Shown: positions 18,499 through 28,390, counted from the stretch's first letter. The stretch: 64,000 nucleotides of DNA from Ruegeria sp. 6PALISEP08 (GCF_001238295.1 NZ_LGXZ01000002.1:248001-312000); one strand, 5' to 3'. Notes: a model not told the origin generated them from the sequence alone. Program-made: numbers and translations.

Positions 18499-19575
18499 AT
18501 GGCTATTCGACAGACGCAAGGGCGGGAACGCCTGTATGACAGCATCCTGGAAACGGTGGGTGACACGCCGTGCATCCGGGTCAACCGGATCGCGCCGGTT
18601 CATGTGACTGTTTACGTGAAGTTCGAAGCCTTCAACCCGGCCGGTTCAGTCAAGGACAGGCTGGCGCTGAATATTATCGAAGCGGCGGAACGCGACGGGC
18701 GATTGAAGCCCGGTCAGACCGTTGTCGAAGCGACCTCGGGCAATACCGGAATCGGCCTTGCCATGGTTTGCGCCGCCAAGGGCTATCCGCTGGTAGTGAC
18801 GATGGCTGAAAGCTTTTCGGTCGAACGGCGCAAGCTGATGCGTTTTCTGGGCGCACAGGTGGTTCTGACCCCCAAAGCGCAGAAAGGGTTTGGCATGTAC
18901 ACCAAAGCCAAGGAACTGGCCGAGGAAAACGGGTGGTTCCTTGCCAGTCAGTTCGAGACCTCTGCCAATGCCGATATTCATGAAAACACGACGGCGCGAG
19001 AAATCCTTGCCGATTTCGAGGGGGAACGGCTGGATTATTGGGTGACGGGCTACGGCACCGGCGGCACCGTTTCCGGTGTTTCCCGTGTGTTGCGGCAAGA
19101 ACGACCCGACACGAAGATCATCCTGACCGAACCGGCCAACGCCGCGATCGTGTCATCCGGGTACGTTAACACTCGAAACGGCGATCATCAGCCCACCGAA
19201 AGCCACCCCAACTTCGAACCGCACCCGATTCAGGGATGGACGCCCGACTTTATTCCTTGGGTTCTGCAGGAAGCCATCGACAATTCCTATTACGATGAAC
19301 TGATCCCTGTTTCCGGACCTGAGGGAATCGAATGGTCGCGTCGCCTTGCCTCGGAGGAAGGCATTTTCACTGGTATCTCTGGCGGATCAACATTTGCCGT
19401 GGCGATGAATCTGGCAGAAACCGCGCCAGAAGGGTCTGTCGTACTGGTCATGCTGCCGGATACCGGTGAGCGTTATCTTTCGACCCCCTTGTTCGATGGA
19501 ATCGAAGAGGTCATGACGAAAGAAGAATATGCAATCTCGGCCTCGACACCTTCCGCGCAGATGAGCGCCGACTGA
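18499..19575 (+). CDS. Cysteine synthase (O-acetylserine sulfhydrylase family)
   Basis: A 358-residue PLP enzyme of the cysteine synthase/CBS family that makes L-cysteine from O-acetylserine and sulfide. The Schiff-base lysine is Lys52 in NPAGSVKDRLA. The asparagine loop is TSGNTGIG (79-86). The phosphate cradle is GTGGTVSGVSR. An insertion of about 30 residues around HQPTESHPNFEPHPIQGWTPDF makes it longer than E. coli CysK. ATG at 18499 follows TGGAGGG; the frame is open upstream, but the sequence there does not look coding. CysK and CysM cannot be told apart with certainty. Confidence 0.9.
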   Translation: MAIRQTQGRERLYDSILETVGDTPCIRVNRIAPVHVTVYVKFEAFNPAGSVKDRLALNIIEAAERDGRLKPGQTVVEATSGNTGIGLAMVCAAKGYPLVVTMAESFSVERRKLMRFLGAQVVLTPKAQKGFGMYTKAKELAEENGWFLASQFETSANADIHENTTAREILADFEGERLDYWVTGYGTGGTVSGVSRVLRQERPDTKIILTEPANAAIVSSGYVNTRNGDHQPTESHPNFEPHPIQGWTPDFIPWVLQEAIDNSYYDELIPVSGPEGIEWSRRLASEEGIFTGISGGSTFAVAMNLAETAPEGSVVLVMLPDTGERYLSTPLFDGIEEVMTKEEYAISASTPSAQMSAD

Positions 19576-19587
19576 CGTCAGAAGGGC

Positions 19588-19842
19588 TCAGACGCCGATA
19601 TCCAACGCCAGCGCATGGATTCGAGGTACGATGTCGCCCAACGCCTTGTGCACGGCACGGTGGCGGGCGACGCGAGATTGGCCCTCGAACACAGCGGCAC
19701 GGATGCGGACGTTAAAGTGGCTTTCACCACCGTCCTGATAGCCCGCGTGGCCGCGATGGCTTTCGCTGTCATCAATCACCTCAAGCTCGCGCGGGTCAAA
19801 GGCGGCTTGCAGGCGGGTTCGGATTTCGTCGGTCACGCTCAT
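19588..19842 (-). CDS. BolA family protein
   Basis: An 84-residue BolA-like protein. The order is an N-terminal helix (VTDEIRTRLQAAFDPRELEVID), the SHRGHAGYQDGGESHFNVRI segment that carries the histidine used with monothiol glutaredoxins to hold [2Fe-2S] clusters, and the VARHRAVHKALGDIVPRIHALAL helix. ATG at 19842 is preferred to a TTG six codons upstream. It is divergent from the J-domain gene, a pairing that recurs in alphaproteobacteria as far as I recall. The specific BolA type is not assigned. Confidence 0.88.
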   Translation of the reverse strand: MSVTDEIRTRLQAAFDPRELEVIDDSESHRGHAGYQDGGESHFNVRIRAAVFEGQSRVARHRAVHKALGDIVPRIHALALDIGV

Positions 19843-19949
19843 TTTTTCGCTCAGCGGCAAAAATTTTACCGCTCCCCTCTTCTACTTTTGGCTGCTTAGA
19901 CTAAACTGCTGCCTCCGAGTCGAAAAGATGCGTTCGTAAGGATTAGAGC

Positions 19950-20576
19950 ATGGCGAAGTCAGACCCCTTCGGATTCGATATGTCCGTTTCCAGCGCCAAG
20001 AAGAAGAATCCGCGCGGGCGCCGGGGCATGTCGGGCGCGTCCGAAACCTCGGTACGCATTTGTGATCACCCGGGATGTGAAGAGCCTGGCAAGTTTCGCG
20101 CGCCCAAAGCGCCGGATGTGCTGGACGACTTCTTCTGGTTCTGCCAGCAGCATGTGCGCGAATATAACCAGAAATGGAACTTCTTCGACGGCACCACCGA
20201 GGCCGAACTGAACGCGCAGCGGTCGAAAGACAAAGTGTGGGAGCGTGAGACCAAGCCGATGGGCGACCCCGAGGCCCGCGCCTGGGCCCGTCTGGGGATC
20301 GAAGACCCGCATCAGGTGCTGGGCGCCAACAGCACCCAGAACAAAGGCCGTACCGGTGGCGGTGGCGGACGTCGCTTGCCGCCCACCGAGCGTCGTGCGA
20401 TTGAAATTCTCGAAGCCAATGACAGCTGGACCAAGGCCGAGGTGCGCAAGGCATACAAGAAGCTGATCAAAGTGCTTCACCCGGACATGAACGGTGGAGA
20501 CCGCAGCCAGGAAGAACAGCTGCAGGAAGTCGTCTGGGCTTGGGACCAGATCAAGGACAGCCGGAACTTCAAATAA
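19950..20576 (+). CDS. J-domain (DnaJ-like) protein with N-terminal Cys/His cluster
   Basis: A 208-residue protein with a C-terminal J domain (about residues 150-206) containing the Hsp70-stimulating HPD at 177-179. The N-terminal half has Cys38, Cys43, Cys65 and His68 spaced like a small zinc site. A glycine-rich linker separates the halves (about 135-141). It lacks the G/F and zinc repeats of true DnaJ, so it is a class III co-chaperone with an unknown client. It is divergent from bolA, with a 107-bp shared promoter region. Confidence 0.85.
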   Translation: MAKSDPFGFDMSVSSAKKKNPRGRRGMSGASETSVRICDHPGCEEPGKFRAPKAPDVLDDFFWFCQQHVREYNQKWNFFDGTTEAELNAQRSKDKVWERETKPMGDPEARAWARLGIEDPHQVLGANSTQNKGRTGGGGGRRLPPTERRAIEILEANDSWTKAEVRKAYKKLIKVLHPDMNGGDRSQEEQLQEVVWAWDQIKDSRNFK

Positions 20577-20707
20577 ATCCACGATCCGACAGCTGTTGCC
20601 TTGTGTGTACACAGCCTGGACCGATTACAATCAAGCCCGCTGGAAACCTTGTTCAAATCCCGCAATAGTGGTGGAGTTTGAACACGGGTTTCAACGGAGC
20701 AGCCGCT

Positions 20708-21262
20708 GTGCGTATGCCATACCTCCTCTTGCTTTTTTCGCTGGGCGTTTATTTCGCGGCCCCGTTTCTTCCACTTGAATTCGCGTTCACCCGTGCTCTG
20801 AGCCTCTTGTTTATCGTCATCAGTCTGCTCTGGGGGCTGCGCGCGTGGCTCAGGTGGCGCAAGGCGAACACATGGATCATCGTGGACGGGTCCAACGTGA
20901 TCCATTGGAAAGAGGGCCAGCCGGATCTGGGCACATTGCGGCTGGTGCTGTCGGCGCTGAAGACCGCCGGGTTCAAACCGGGCGTCGTGTTCGATGCAAA
21001 TGTCGGCTACAAGCTCGAGGGCGAATACATGAACGACCGGGCGCTGAGCCGCGCTTTGGGCCTGCGTGCCAGGCAGGTCATGATCGCCCCCAAGGGCACG
21101 CCAGCGGATCCTTTGATTTTGCAGGCATCGCGGGACAGCAAGGCATGCATTGTCACAAATGATCGGTTCAAGGATTGGGTGGACGAGTTTCCGGATGTTT
21201 TGAAAGCGGACCGCCTTGTGAAAGGTGGCTTTCGCAACAATGAGCTTTGGTTTTCGCTATGA
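20708..21262 (+). CDS. Membrane-anchored NYN/Zc3h12a-like ribonuclease
   Basis: A 184-residue protein with two N-terminal hydrophobic helices (about 4-20 and 27-45). A PIN-like NYN domain of the Zc3h12a type follows. The first acidic strand is WIIVDGSNVI with Asp60. The second acidic position lies in TPADPLI, and the last in IVTNDRFKDW. Relatives cleave RNA with a metal ion, so a membrane-tethered RNase is likely. GTG at 20708 is chosen for the CGGAG site 9 nt upstream; a TTG at 20678 in the same frame has none. No toxin-antitoxin partner is visible. Confidence 0.72.
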   Translation: MRMPYLLLLFSLGVYFAAPFLPLEFAFTRALSLLFIVISLLWGLRAWLRWRKANTWIIVDGSNVIHWKEGQPDLGTLRLVLSALKTAGFKPGVVFDANVGYKLEGEYMNDRALSRALGLRARQVMIAPKGTPADPLILQASRDSKACIVTNDRFKDWVDEFPDVLKADRLVKGGFRNNELWFSL

Positions 21263-21416
21263 CCATGAAATTGTTGATTCAAAGCCGAAAGACACAAAGC
21301 CCATGTGAACTGCTCGGATGCAGAATCTAGCGGCCAGTCTGAGGAAGAGTTGCGACCCGATTTTGTTTGGCCGAAGGATCAGTTCAAGGTCAGGCAGAAT
21401 TTCAACTAGACAGGCT

Positions 21417-22304
21417 TTATTCCGGATACGTACTTCGCAATGCAATTGCTTCCCGGCGCTTCAAGCAAACTAAGCGAGTTTGTGTCGGCATTTCGGAGTT
21501 TCCAAGCAACTCCGGGAATAGCGCGCGCAGCTCTTTAACGTCTTCACGGTGAAAGGACTTCAGCGCTGTATCGCCCAGAAACAAGCTTTCACTGCGCAGC
21601 CCTTGTGAGTGCAGTATCGCGTGTCGTGGACAGGCAATGTGGTAATAGGTGACGTCCTCACCAGTGTTTACCTGCTGAATTGTTCCGTCATTCACGAGAT
21701 GGATTGCCGCAACAAAGACCTTTTCCTGGCCGAACAGCAACTCAGCACGCCAGCCTTCCAGCATGATACGATGTTGTGGCGAAACGAATAAGTTTTGGTT
21801 GGGTTGACCCTTGCAAATCGCGTCGCGCCGAATGCGAACAGGTCTGAACCTCGGTTGCAGATGCAATGTTTGCGCACTCAGCACTTTTTTCCCGATCCAC
21901 AAAACCGGCAGTGTTTTTCCACCGGACACGCAAACTCTGTCACCGATCGCCAAGCTTTCAACCGGACGGGGACCGGTTTCGGTTTCGATCAGGGTTCCGG
22001 CAACAAAACAGGGCGGATTGTTCGGATCAAGATCTCCGGTTGTGATTTGCCAGTTTCCGGTTGTCATAGGTCCGGTGGGGTTATTGGTGTCCCAGGCATA
22101 GATGCCAGTACCGACCTGAATGAACTCACCAGATTCCCCGGTACCTTTGTAGTTACCTTGTCCAAGGTATGTATAGGGTACGAACGGACCACCGTTGATC
22201 GAAATTGTTTGACCCGAGACAATGGCTGGTTCGGTCCTGTTTTGTACGATCAAGTCGCCTTGCCCGCTTGTGTTGACCGTATGAAGCAGGACGTCAAACG
22301 ACAT
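21417..22304 (-). CDS. Hint-domain protein
   Basis: A 295-residue protein. Residues 1-98 are polar and beta-rich, with no signal sequence and no recognised family. Cys99 starts a Hint (hedgehog/intein) domain: CFVAGTLIETETGPRPVESLAIGD, a central VSPQHRIMLEG block and the closing YYHIACPRHAILHSQG. Hint domains catalyse N-S acyl shifts and self-cleavage at the first Cys. This two-part layout is common in Rhodobacteraceae proteins that may be secreted without a Sec signal. Base composition is lower in GC than the neighbours. The biological role is unknown. Confidence 0.82.
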   Translation of the reverse strand: MSFDVLLHTVNTSGQGDLIVQNRTEPAIVSGQTISINGGPFVPYTYLGQGNYKGTGESGEFIQVGTGIYAWDTNNPTGPMTTGNWQITTGDLDPNNPPCFVAGTLIETETGPRPVESLAIGDRVCVSGGKTLPVLWIGKKVLSAQTLHLQPRFRPVRIRRDAICKGQPNQNLFVSPQHRIMLEGWRAELLFGQEKVFVAAIHLVNDGTIQQVNTGEDVTYYHIACPRHAILHSQGLRSESLFLGDTALKSFHREDVKELRALFPELLGNSEMPTQTRLVCLKRREAIALRSTYPE

Positions 22305-22632
22305 TCGTTGCGCCCACTGAATTGAGTGAACTTAAAGTGATCTCGTAGCGCTCTAGGATCCGCAGCAAGTTAGACGAACAAAGCAACATCAACCTCAAAA
22401 CCTCGTACAAATTTTAAAAACCCACATCTCAGATGTTAGTTTATTCCGACCTTGCGCTGTTTCAACAAGATATTTGGATAATTGCATTTGTTCGAAGCAA
22501 ACAAGACCGTACCCGACTTTTTATTCCCGCTCCTGCAAAGGCCGCATAGATTGATCGAAGGGCTTACTCACTCTGTTACAAAACGTTGCTACGGCCTGTG
22601 CCATAGGTGGTGACCCGCGCCCATATCTGAAT
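22305..22632. other. AT-rich gene-free stretch between Hint gene and methyltransferase gene
   Basis: No gene is supported in these 328 bp. The sequence is clearly richer in A and T than the flanking genes. It contains one perfect inverted repeat (ACATCT-C-AGATGT, 22424-22436). It must hold the divergent promoters of both flanking genes; no clear promoter hexamers were picked. Confidence 0.4.
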
Positions 22633-23262
22633 GTGACCTGCGCCAATGGAATTCGATATGGAATTCTGATCTACCACGTTCATGCGATTGTTCTTATGTT
22701 TGCGTGTGGCTCGGCCCAGTTGTTGGGCGGATACTTTTCCCTCAACCTGCGTCTGCTGCGGCTTGGCCTGTGGCCCAGTGCCAAGGGGTGGCGGCATCAC
22801 ACAGCGTTCGGCCTGTTCCGGCTGTTTTGCGGCGCCACAGTTGTCTTCGCGCTGTTCGAAGTCTGCGTGAATGGTTGGGGTCATTGGGTGCGTTATGCGT
22901 TAGGCGTTCCGATCATGGTCCTGTCTTTTGGCGTCACACTTTGGGGCTATCGCTTTCTGGGGCTCGACAACACCTATTACGAAAGCGACGGGCTGGTCAC
23001 CGGCGACATGTACGCCTATTCACGCAACCCGCAATATGTGACCTCGGCGCTGGCCACGGTTGGGTTAGGCGTTGCAAGCGGGACATGGATCACGCTGGCG
23101 CTGGCGGTAGCGCCGTTTGTGATCTATTTTCTGTTTGTTCTGAACGAAGAGCGCTGGCTGTTGCAGGGCTATGGCCGTGCGTTTCAGGACTACATGCAGT
23201 CGCCCCCCCGATTTGTTGATGAACGCAGTCTGATGCGGGTGCGCGATGCCATTTTAGATTGA
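22633..23262 (+). CDS. ICMT/PEMT-like membrane methyltransferase
   Basis: A protein of about 209 residues with four to five hydrophobic helices (for example 12-27, 54-72, 80-103, 138-162). It carries the family signature YSRNPQYV near residue 128 and EERWLLQGYG near the C-terminus, which form the S-adenosylmethionine pocket in ICMT-like enzymes. The substrate is unknown. The start is uncertain: GTG at 22633 is used, but the frame remains open upstream and an ATG lies at 22696. It is a distant paralogue of the protein at 1218-1667. Confidence 0.65.
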   Translation: MTCANGIRYGILIYHVHAIVLMFACGSAQLLGGYFSLNLRLLRLGLWPSAKGWRHHTAFGLFRLFCGATVVFALFEVCVNGWGHWVRYALGVPIMVLSFGVTLWGYRFLGLDNTYYESDGLVTGDMYAYSRNPQYVTSALATVGLGVASGTWITLALAVAPFVIYFLFVLNEERWLLQGYGRAFQDYMQSPPRFVDERSLMRVRDAILD

Positions 23263-23411
23263 CCATTCCCGCGCGCCGATAGGGCCAGTTTAAAAGAAAA
23301 ACCTGCTCACCTTTTGACGCACGCCGCTTTCCCTTGCCCTTGCCCGCAATATGTTGCACCACACACGGGTTCAAACCCGGCAAGGCGGGTCAAGGTATAA
23401 GGACAAGGCGA

Positions 23412-24398
23412 ATGGCTGACGGATCGAACGACGTAAACGCAAAACCCACCGAAGACATCTCGGTCCGCGACGTATTCGGCTTTGATACGGAAATGAAAGT
23501 CAAAGGCTTTGCCGAGGCCACAGACCGCGTTCCGGTCGTCGACCCGACCTACAAGTTTGACCCTGAAACAACACTGGCCATTCTTGCAGGTTTTTCGCAC
23601 AACCGTCGCGTAATGATCCAAGGCTATCACGGCACCGGCAAATCGACCCATATCGAACAGGTTGCGGCGCGACTGAACTGGCCTGCCGTTCGTGTAAACC
23701 TGGACAGCCACATCAGCCGGATCGACCTGATCGGTAAAGACGCGATCAAGTTGCGTGACGGCAAGCAGGTCACTGAGTTCCACGAAGGCATCCTGCCCTG
23801 GGCGCTGCGCAACCCCGTCGCCATCGTGTTCGACGAATACGATGCGGGTCGCGCGGACGTGATGTTCGTGATCCAGCGAGTGCTGGAGCATGACGGCAAG
23901 CTGACCCTGCTGGACCAGAACGAGATCATCACCCCGAACCCTAATTTCCGTCTGTTCGCCACCGCCAACACCGTAGGTCTCGGCGACACTACGGGACTCT
24001 ATCACGGTACCCAACAGATCAACCAGGCCCAGATGGACCGCTGGTCGCTGGTTTCGACACTGAACTATCTGAGCCATGACGCCGAAACGATGATCGTGCT
24101 GTCGAAAGCCCCGCACTACAACACCGCCGAGGGCCGTAAGACCGTCAGCCAGATGGTCACCGTCGCCGACCTGACCCGGACGGCCTTCATGAACGGTGAT
24201 CTATCCACCGTCATGAGCCCGCGGACCGTGATCAACTGGGCCCAGAACGCCGAGATTTTCCGCGACGTTGGCTATGCTTTCCGCCTGTCCTTCCTGAACA
24301 AATGTGACGAACTGGAGCGCCAGACCGTGGCCGAGTTCTATCAGCGTTGTTTTGACGAGGAATTGCCCGAGAGCGCGGCGAGCGTGAGCCTGGGATAA
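23412..24398 (+). CDS. cobS: Cobaltochelatase subunit CobS
   Basis: A 328-residue AAA+ ATPase of the aerobic cobaltochelatase, which inserts Co2+ into hydrogenobyrinate a,c-diamide during vitamin B12 synthesis. The Walker [10 protein letters not shown] is at 71-79. Walker B is the [10 protein letters not shown] segment near 140. The N-terminal [19 protein letters not shown] block is diagnostic of CobS. ATG at 23412 is preceded by AAGGCGA. cobT follows after 123 bp; cobN, the third component, is not in the window. Confidence 0.95.
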   Translation: MADGSNDVNAKPTEDISVRDVFGFDTEMKVKGFAEATDRVPVVDPTYKFDPETTLAILAGFSHNRRVMIQGYHGTGKSTHIEQVAARLNWPAVRVNLDSHISRIDLIGKDAIKLRDGKQVTEFHEGILPWALRNPVAIVFDEYDAGRADVMFVIQRVLEHDGKLTLLDQNEIITPNPNFRLFATANTVGLGDTTGLYHGTQQINQAQMDRWSLVSTLNYLSHDAETMIVLSKAPHYNTAEGRKTVSQMVTVADLTRTAFMNGDLSTVMSPRTVINWAQNAEIFRDVGYAFRLSFLNKCDELERQTVAEFYQRCFDEELPESAASVSLG

Positions 24399-24430
24399 AC
24401 CGCTGAATTGCGCCCGCTTGCGGCCGCAAT

Positions 24431-24463
24431 GCCTCCGGCGGGGATATTTTTAGCCAGATGAAG
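24431..24463 (+). repeat. Short intergenic repeat, copy 1 (cobS-cobT gap)
   Basis: This 33-bp element begins GCCTCCGGCGGGGATATTTT and ends CAGATGAAG. By hand alignment it matches the copy at 26410-26442 at 23 of 33 positions without gaps. It lies between cobS and cobT, in the transcribed direction. Confidence 0.5.
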
Positions 24464-24521
24464 GCGGATCCGGTTTCTCTGCTATTGGATATTGGGTCTG
24501 CAATGTGAAAGGCTTGGGGAC

Positions 24522-26399
24522 ATGGTACAAAAGAACGACAACCCCGCTGATCCGTTCAAGAAGGCTCTGGCCGAAGCCACAAAGGTCATGGCCGATGATC
24601 CCGAGCTGAGCGTCTCTTACACCGTAGATCCCTCGGGGCTGTCGGGTGAGTCGATGCGCCTGCCCCAAGTGTCGCGACGAATGACACGTGAAGAGGTGCT
24701 TCTGGCGCGCGGCACGGCGGATGCTCTGGCGTTGCAGCGCCGGTATCATGATGACGCGACCCATGCGCGCTATGCGCCTCCGGGTGATATGGCACGGGAT
24801 CTCTATGAGGCGATGGAGACCGCTCGCTGCGAGGCGATGGGCGCGCGGGATATGCCCGGCACCGCCAGCAATATCGACGTCAAAATCGGGCATGAGGCGA
24901 TCCGGCGCGGCTATGACCAATGCAAGCAACCTGCCGATGCACCTTTGGCGGTGGCCGCGGGGTATTTGATCCGGCATCTGGCCACCGGGCGCGATCTGCC
25001 CCCTGCTGCCGAAAATATCATGAACCTGTGGCGTGGGTTCATCGAGGAACAAGCTGGTGGGACATTGGAGAATCTGGACGAGATTCTCTCGGATCAAGCC
25101 GAGTTTGCCAAGTTCGCGCGTCAGATGATCAAGGATCTGGGCTATGGCGACCAGCTGGGGGATGACCCGGATGAGCTGGATGACGAGCAGGAAGATCAGG
25201 GTGAAGAAGACGCAGAGGAGCAGCCCGATCCCGACAGCACCGGTCAGGATGATCAGGACGAGCAGGACGCGGATGCGACCCCTGAGCAATCTCAGGAAGA
25301 GCAGCAGGATCAGTCACAGGCTCAGGTCTCGATGGACGAGATGGCCGAGGATGAGTTGGGCGATGAGGCGGAGATGCCCGAAGGTGAAGCTCCGCTAGAG
25401 CCTCCTGCTCCGTCTCCTGCGTCCGAGGCGGACCCGGATTATCGGGTTTATCTGGACACATATGATGAAGAGATATCGGCAGAGGATCTGGCAGAACCGG
25501 CCGAGTTGGAACGTCTGCGGGCTTATTTGGATCAGCAGTTGGAGCCTCTGAAGGGGGCGGTTTCGCGTCTGGCAAACAAACTGCAACGCCGCCTTCAGGC
25601 CCAACAGAACCGTAGTTGGGAATTCGACCGCGAGGAAGGTATTCTGGACGCCGGTCGTCTGGCACGCGTTGTGGCGAACCCAACCACACCGCTGAGCTTC
25701 AAGGTCGAGAAAGATACCGAATTCCGCGATACAGTGGTGACGCTGCTGCTGGACAATTCGGGCTCGATGCGAGGACGCCCAATTTCCATTGCCGCCATCT
25801 GTGCGGATGTTCTGGCGCGTACATTGGAACGTTGCAATGTGAAGGTTGAGATCTTGGGCTTTACCACGCGGGCGTGGAAAGGCGGTCAGGCGCGTGAGGC
25901 TTGGCTGAACGATGGACGACCACAGCAACCCGGGCGCCTGAACGATCTGCGTCACATCGTCTACAAGGGTGCCGATGCGCCCTGGCGTCGGGCGCGACCC
26001 AATCTGGGCCTGATGATGAAAGAAGGCCTGCTGAAGGAAAACATCGACGGTGAGGCGCTGGAATGGGCGCACCGGCGGATGCTGGCGCGGCGCGAGCAGC
26101 GCAAGATCCTGATGGTGATTTCAGATGGTGCCCCGGTCGATGATTCCACGCTGAGCGTGAACCCGGCCAACTATCTTGAAAAGCACCTGCGCGATGTGAT
26201 CGCCATGGTGGAAAAGCGCAAGATAGTCGAGCTGCTGGCCATCGGGATCGGCCATGACGTGACCCGGTATTATGACCGCGCCGTGACCATCACAGATGTG
26301 GAACAGCTGGCAGGTGCAATGACCGAGCAACTGGCGGCCCTGTTCGACAGTGATCCACGTGCACGGGCGCGTGTAATGGGGATGAAAAAGGCCAGCTGA
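24522..26399 (+). CDS. cobT: Cobaltochelatase subunit CobT
   Basis: A 625-residue partner of CobS in the cobaltochelatase ATPase ring. It has an N-terminal helical region and a very acidic central stretch (about 205-310, rich in Asp, Glu and Gln). The C-terminal von Willebrand A domain has a metal-binding DNSGSMRG motif near residue 411 and the late [13 protein letters not shown] segment. ATG at 24522 is chosen over an in-frame TTG ten codons earlier. A stable hairpin spans its stop codon. Confidence 0.94.
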   Translation: MVQKNDNPADPFKKALAEATKVMADDPELSVSYTVDPSGLSGESMRLPQVSRRMTREEVLLARGTADALALQRRYHDDATHARYAPPGDMARDLYEAMETARCEAMGARDMPGTASNIDVKIGHEAIRRGYDQCKQPADAPLAVAAGYLIRHLATGRDLPPAAENIMNLWRGFIEEQAGGTLENLDEILSDQAEFAKFARQMIKDLGYGDQLGDDPDELDDEQEDQGEEDAEEQPDPDSTGQDDQDEQDADATPEQSQEEQQDQSQAQVSMDEMAEDELGDEAEMPEGEAPLEPPAPSPASEADPDYRVYLDTYDEEISAEDLAEPAELERLRAYLDQQLEPLKGAVSRLANKLQRRLQAQQNRSWEFDREEGILDAGRLARVVANPTTPLSFKVEKDTEFRDTVVTLLLDNSGSMRGRPISIAAICADVLARTLERCNVKVEILGFTTRAWKGGQAREAWLNDGRPQQPGRLNDLRHIVYKGADAPWRRARPNLGLMMKEGLLKENIDGEALEWAHRRMLARREQRKILMVISDGAPVDDSTLSVNPANYLEKHLRDVIAMVEKRKIVELLAIGIGHDVTRYYDRAVTITDVEQLAGAMTEQLAALFDSDPRARARVMGMKKAS

Positions 26400-26409
26400 G
26401 GCTGGCCTT
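26388..26409. terminator. Hairpin spanning the cobT stop codon
   Basis: AAGGCCAGC (26388-26396) and GCTGGCCTT (26401-26409) form a perfect 9-bp stem with a TGAG loop that includes part of the stop codon TGA. No T-run follows on the plus strand, so it may be an mRNA-end stabiliser or a Rho-assisted terminator rather than a classic intrinsic terminator. Confidence 0.4.
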
Positions 26410-26442
26410 GCCTCTGGCGGGAGAATTTTGGAAAAGAGGAAG
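26410..26442 (+). repeat. Short intergenic repeat, copy 2 (cobT-aminopeptidase gap)
   Basis: This 33-bp element begins GCCTCTGGCGGGAGAATTTT and ends AAGAGGAAG. It aligns without gaps to the copy at 24431-24463, so one copy sits on each side of cobT. It starts directly after the hairpin at the cobT stop codon. Confidence 0.5.
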
Positions 26443-26536
26443 CACCAGAGTGGTGTTCAGATCATGGCATCCTGATCTGGACATTTCCCCAGTTGCGCCT
26501 CAGGGTCTGCCGGAAACGCAGCGAAAGAGGCCTGTT

Positions 26537-28327
26537 ATGTTCCAATCCTTTCAAGTGACCGCGCGCCCGGAACAGGGTCCACCAAGATTGGCCGCATTAC
26601 GGGCGGAGATGGCGCAGGCAGGTTTGGACGGGTTTCTGATCCCGCGCGCAGACGCCCATCAAGGGGAATATGTGGCCCCACGTGATGAACGCCTGGCCTG
26701 GTTGACCGGCTTTACGGGCTCGGCCGGATTTTGTGTCGCACTGCGCGATGTGGCGGGGGTGTTCATTGACGGGCGGTATCGCACTCAGGTCAAGGCTCAA
26801 GTGGCCGAGGATTTCACACCGGTGCCCTGGCCTGAGGTCAGCCTGAGTACCTGGTTGAAAGAGCAACTGCCCGACGGGGGTAAAGTTGGGTTTGACCCTT
26901 GGCTGCACGCGGCAGGGCAGATTTCCAATGCAGAACAGGATTTGAAAGGCACTGGCATAAAATTGGTGCGTTGTGACAATCTTGTAGACCGGATCTGGGC
27001 GGATCAGCCCGCCCCGCCGATGAGCCCGGTCAAGGCGCATCCGATTGAGTTCGCCGGGGAAACGACAGACTGCAAGATTGCTCGTCTGGCTGAGGGTTTG
27101 CAACGGGATGGGTGCTGTGCGGCAGTGATAACCCTGCCGGACTCAATCATGTGGCTGTTGAACATTCGCGGATCGGACATTGCATATAACCCCGTGGCTC
27201 ATGGGTTTGCTGTGTTGCACGCCGATGGCCGGGTCGATCTGTTCATGGCAACCGAAAAGCTGGCGGAGGTACGGGATCATTTGGGGCCGAGTGTGGCTGT
27301 CCACGACCCGCGCACGTTTCTGGATGCGATTGCGGTATTGGAAGGGCCGGTGCAGGTAGACGACGGCACGCTGCCTCAGATCGTGGCAGACGCGTTGGGC
27401 GACGCCATGACAGACGGGGGTGATCCTTGCGCCTTGCCCAAGGCCTGTAAAAATCCCGCTGAGATCGCAGGCAGTGCCGAAGCACATTTGCGCGACGCGG
27501 TGGCTGTGATCGAGACCTTGTGCTGGCTGGACGAACAGGCCCCCGGCAGTGTGACCGAGACGCAAGTTGTCACACAACTGGAAGAGAACCGGCGCAAGGA
27601 CAATGCGCTTCAGGATATCTCGTTCGACACCATAGCAGGGACTGGACCAAACGGTGCCATCATGCATTACCGCGTGACCGAAGAGACCGATAACCGATTG
27701 GAAAACGGTCATATTCTGGTTCTGGACAGTGGTGGGCAGTATCTTGACGGCACCACCGACATTACCCGGACCGTTGCCATCGGTGATGTCGGTACAGAAG
27801 AAAAAACCTGTTTCACCCGTGTGCTAAAGGGCATGATTGCCATGTCGATGCTGCGTTGGCCCGCCGGGCTGGCGGGGCGCGATATCGAATGCGTGGCGCG
27901 CGTGCCGTTGTGGTCGGCGGGGCAGGACTTCAATCATGGGGTTGGCCACGGGGTCGGTGCTTATCTGAGCGTACATGAGGGGCCGCAGCGCCTGTCAAAA
28001 GTCAGCCATGTACCGCTAAAGCCCGGTATGGTCCTGTCGAACGAACCGGGTTACTACCGCGAGGGAGCGTTTGGCATCCGCATCGAAAACCTTGTGGTCG
28101 TGGAAGAAGCCCCCGCCCTGCCCAGCAGCGACGCAGAGCGCACCATGCTGAACTGGCGCACACTGACTTTCGTGCCGATTGACCGCAGGCTGATCCTGGT
28201 GGATATGTTGACGCCTGACGAACGCGACTGGCTGAATGCCTATCATCGCGACGTCGCGGAAAAGATCCGCCCCAGGCTGGGACAAGACGCGCAACTGTGG
28301 TTGGATGCCGCAACTGCGCCAATCTGA
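26537..28327 (+). CDS. Xaa-Pro aminopeptidase (aminopeptidase P, M24B)
   Basis: A 596-residue metallo-aminopeptidase that removes an N-terminal residue preceding proline. Two creatinase-N-like domains (PRLAALRAEMAQAGLDGFLIPRAD and a second near 165-280) precede the pita-bread catalytic domain. The metal ligands are visible in LVLDSGGQYLDGTTDITRT, NHGVGHGVGAYLSVHEGPQ, VLSNEPGYY and FGIRIENLVVV. The three-domain length matches the eukaryotic-like long form common in alphaproteobacteria. ATG at 26537 begins MFQSFQVTARPEQ; the frame is open back to 26408, but that part covers the repeat element. Confidence 0.92.
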   Translation: MFQSFQVTARPEQGPPRLAALRAEMAQAGLDGFLIPRADAHQGEYVAPRDERLAWLTGFTGSAGFCVALRDVAGVFIDGRYRTQVKAQVAEDFTPVPWPEVSLSTWLKEQLPDGGKVGFDPWLHAAGQISNAEQDLKGTGIKLVRCDNLVDRIWADQPAPPMSPVKAHPIEFAGETTDCKIARLAEGLQRDGCCAAVITLPDSIMWLLNIRGSDIAYNPVAHGFAVLHADGRVDLFMATEKLAEVRDHLGPSVAVHDPRTFLDAIAVLEGPVQVDDGTLPQIVADALGDAMTDGGDPCALPKACKNPAEIAGSAEAHLRDAVAVIETLCWLDEQAPGSVTETQVVTQLEENRRKDNALQDISFDTIAGTGPNGAIMHYRVTEETDNRLENGHILVLDSGGQYLDGTTDITRTVAIGDVGTEEKTCFTRVLKGMIAMSMLRWPAGLAGRDIECVARVPLWSAGQDFNHGVGHGVGAYLSVHEGPQRLSKVSHVPLKPGMVLSNEPGYYREGAFGIRIENLVVVEEAPALPSSDAERTMLNWRTLTFVPIDRRLILVDMLTPDERDWLNAYHRDVAEKIRPRLGQDAQLWLDAATAPI

Positions 28328-28390
28328 CATCGACCTGTTACATAGAACGGGCAGAGGAGTGGCCCTAATACGACGACGGAAGGAAATGGA

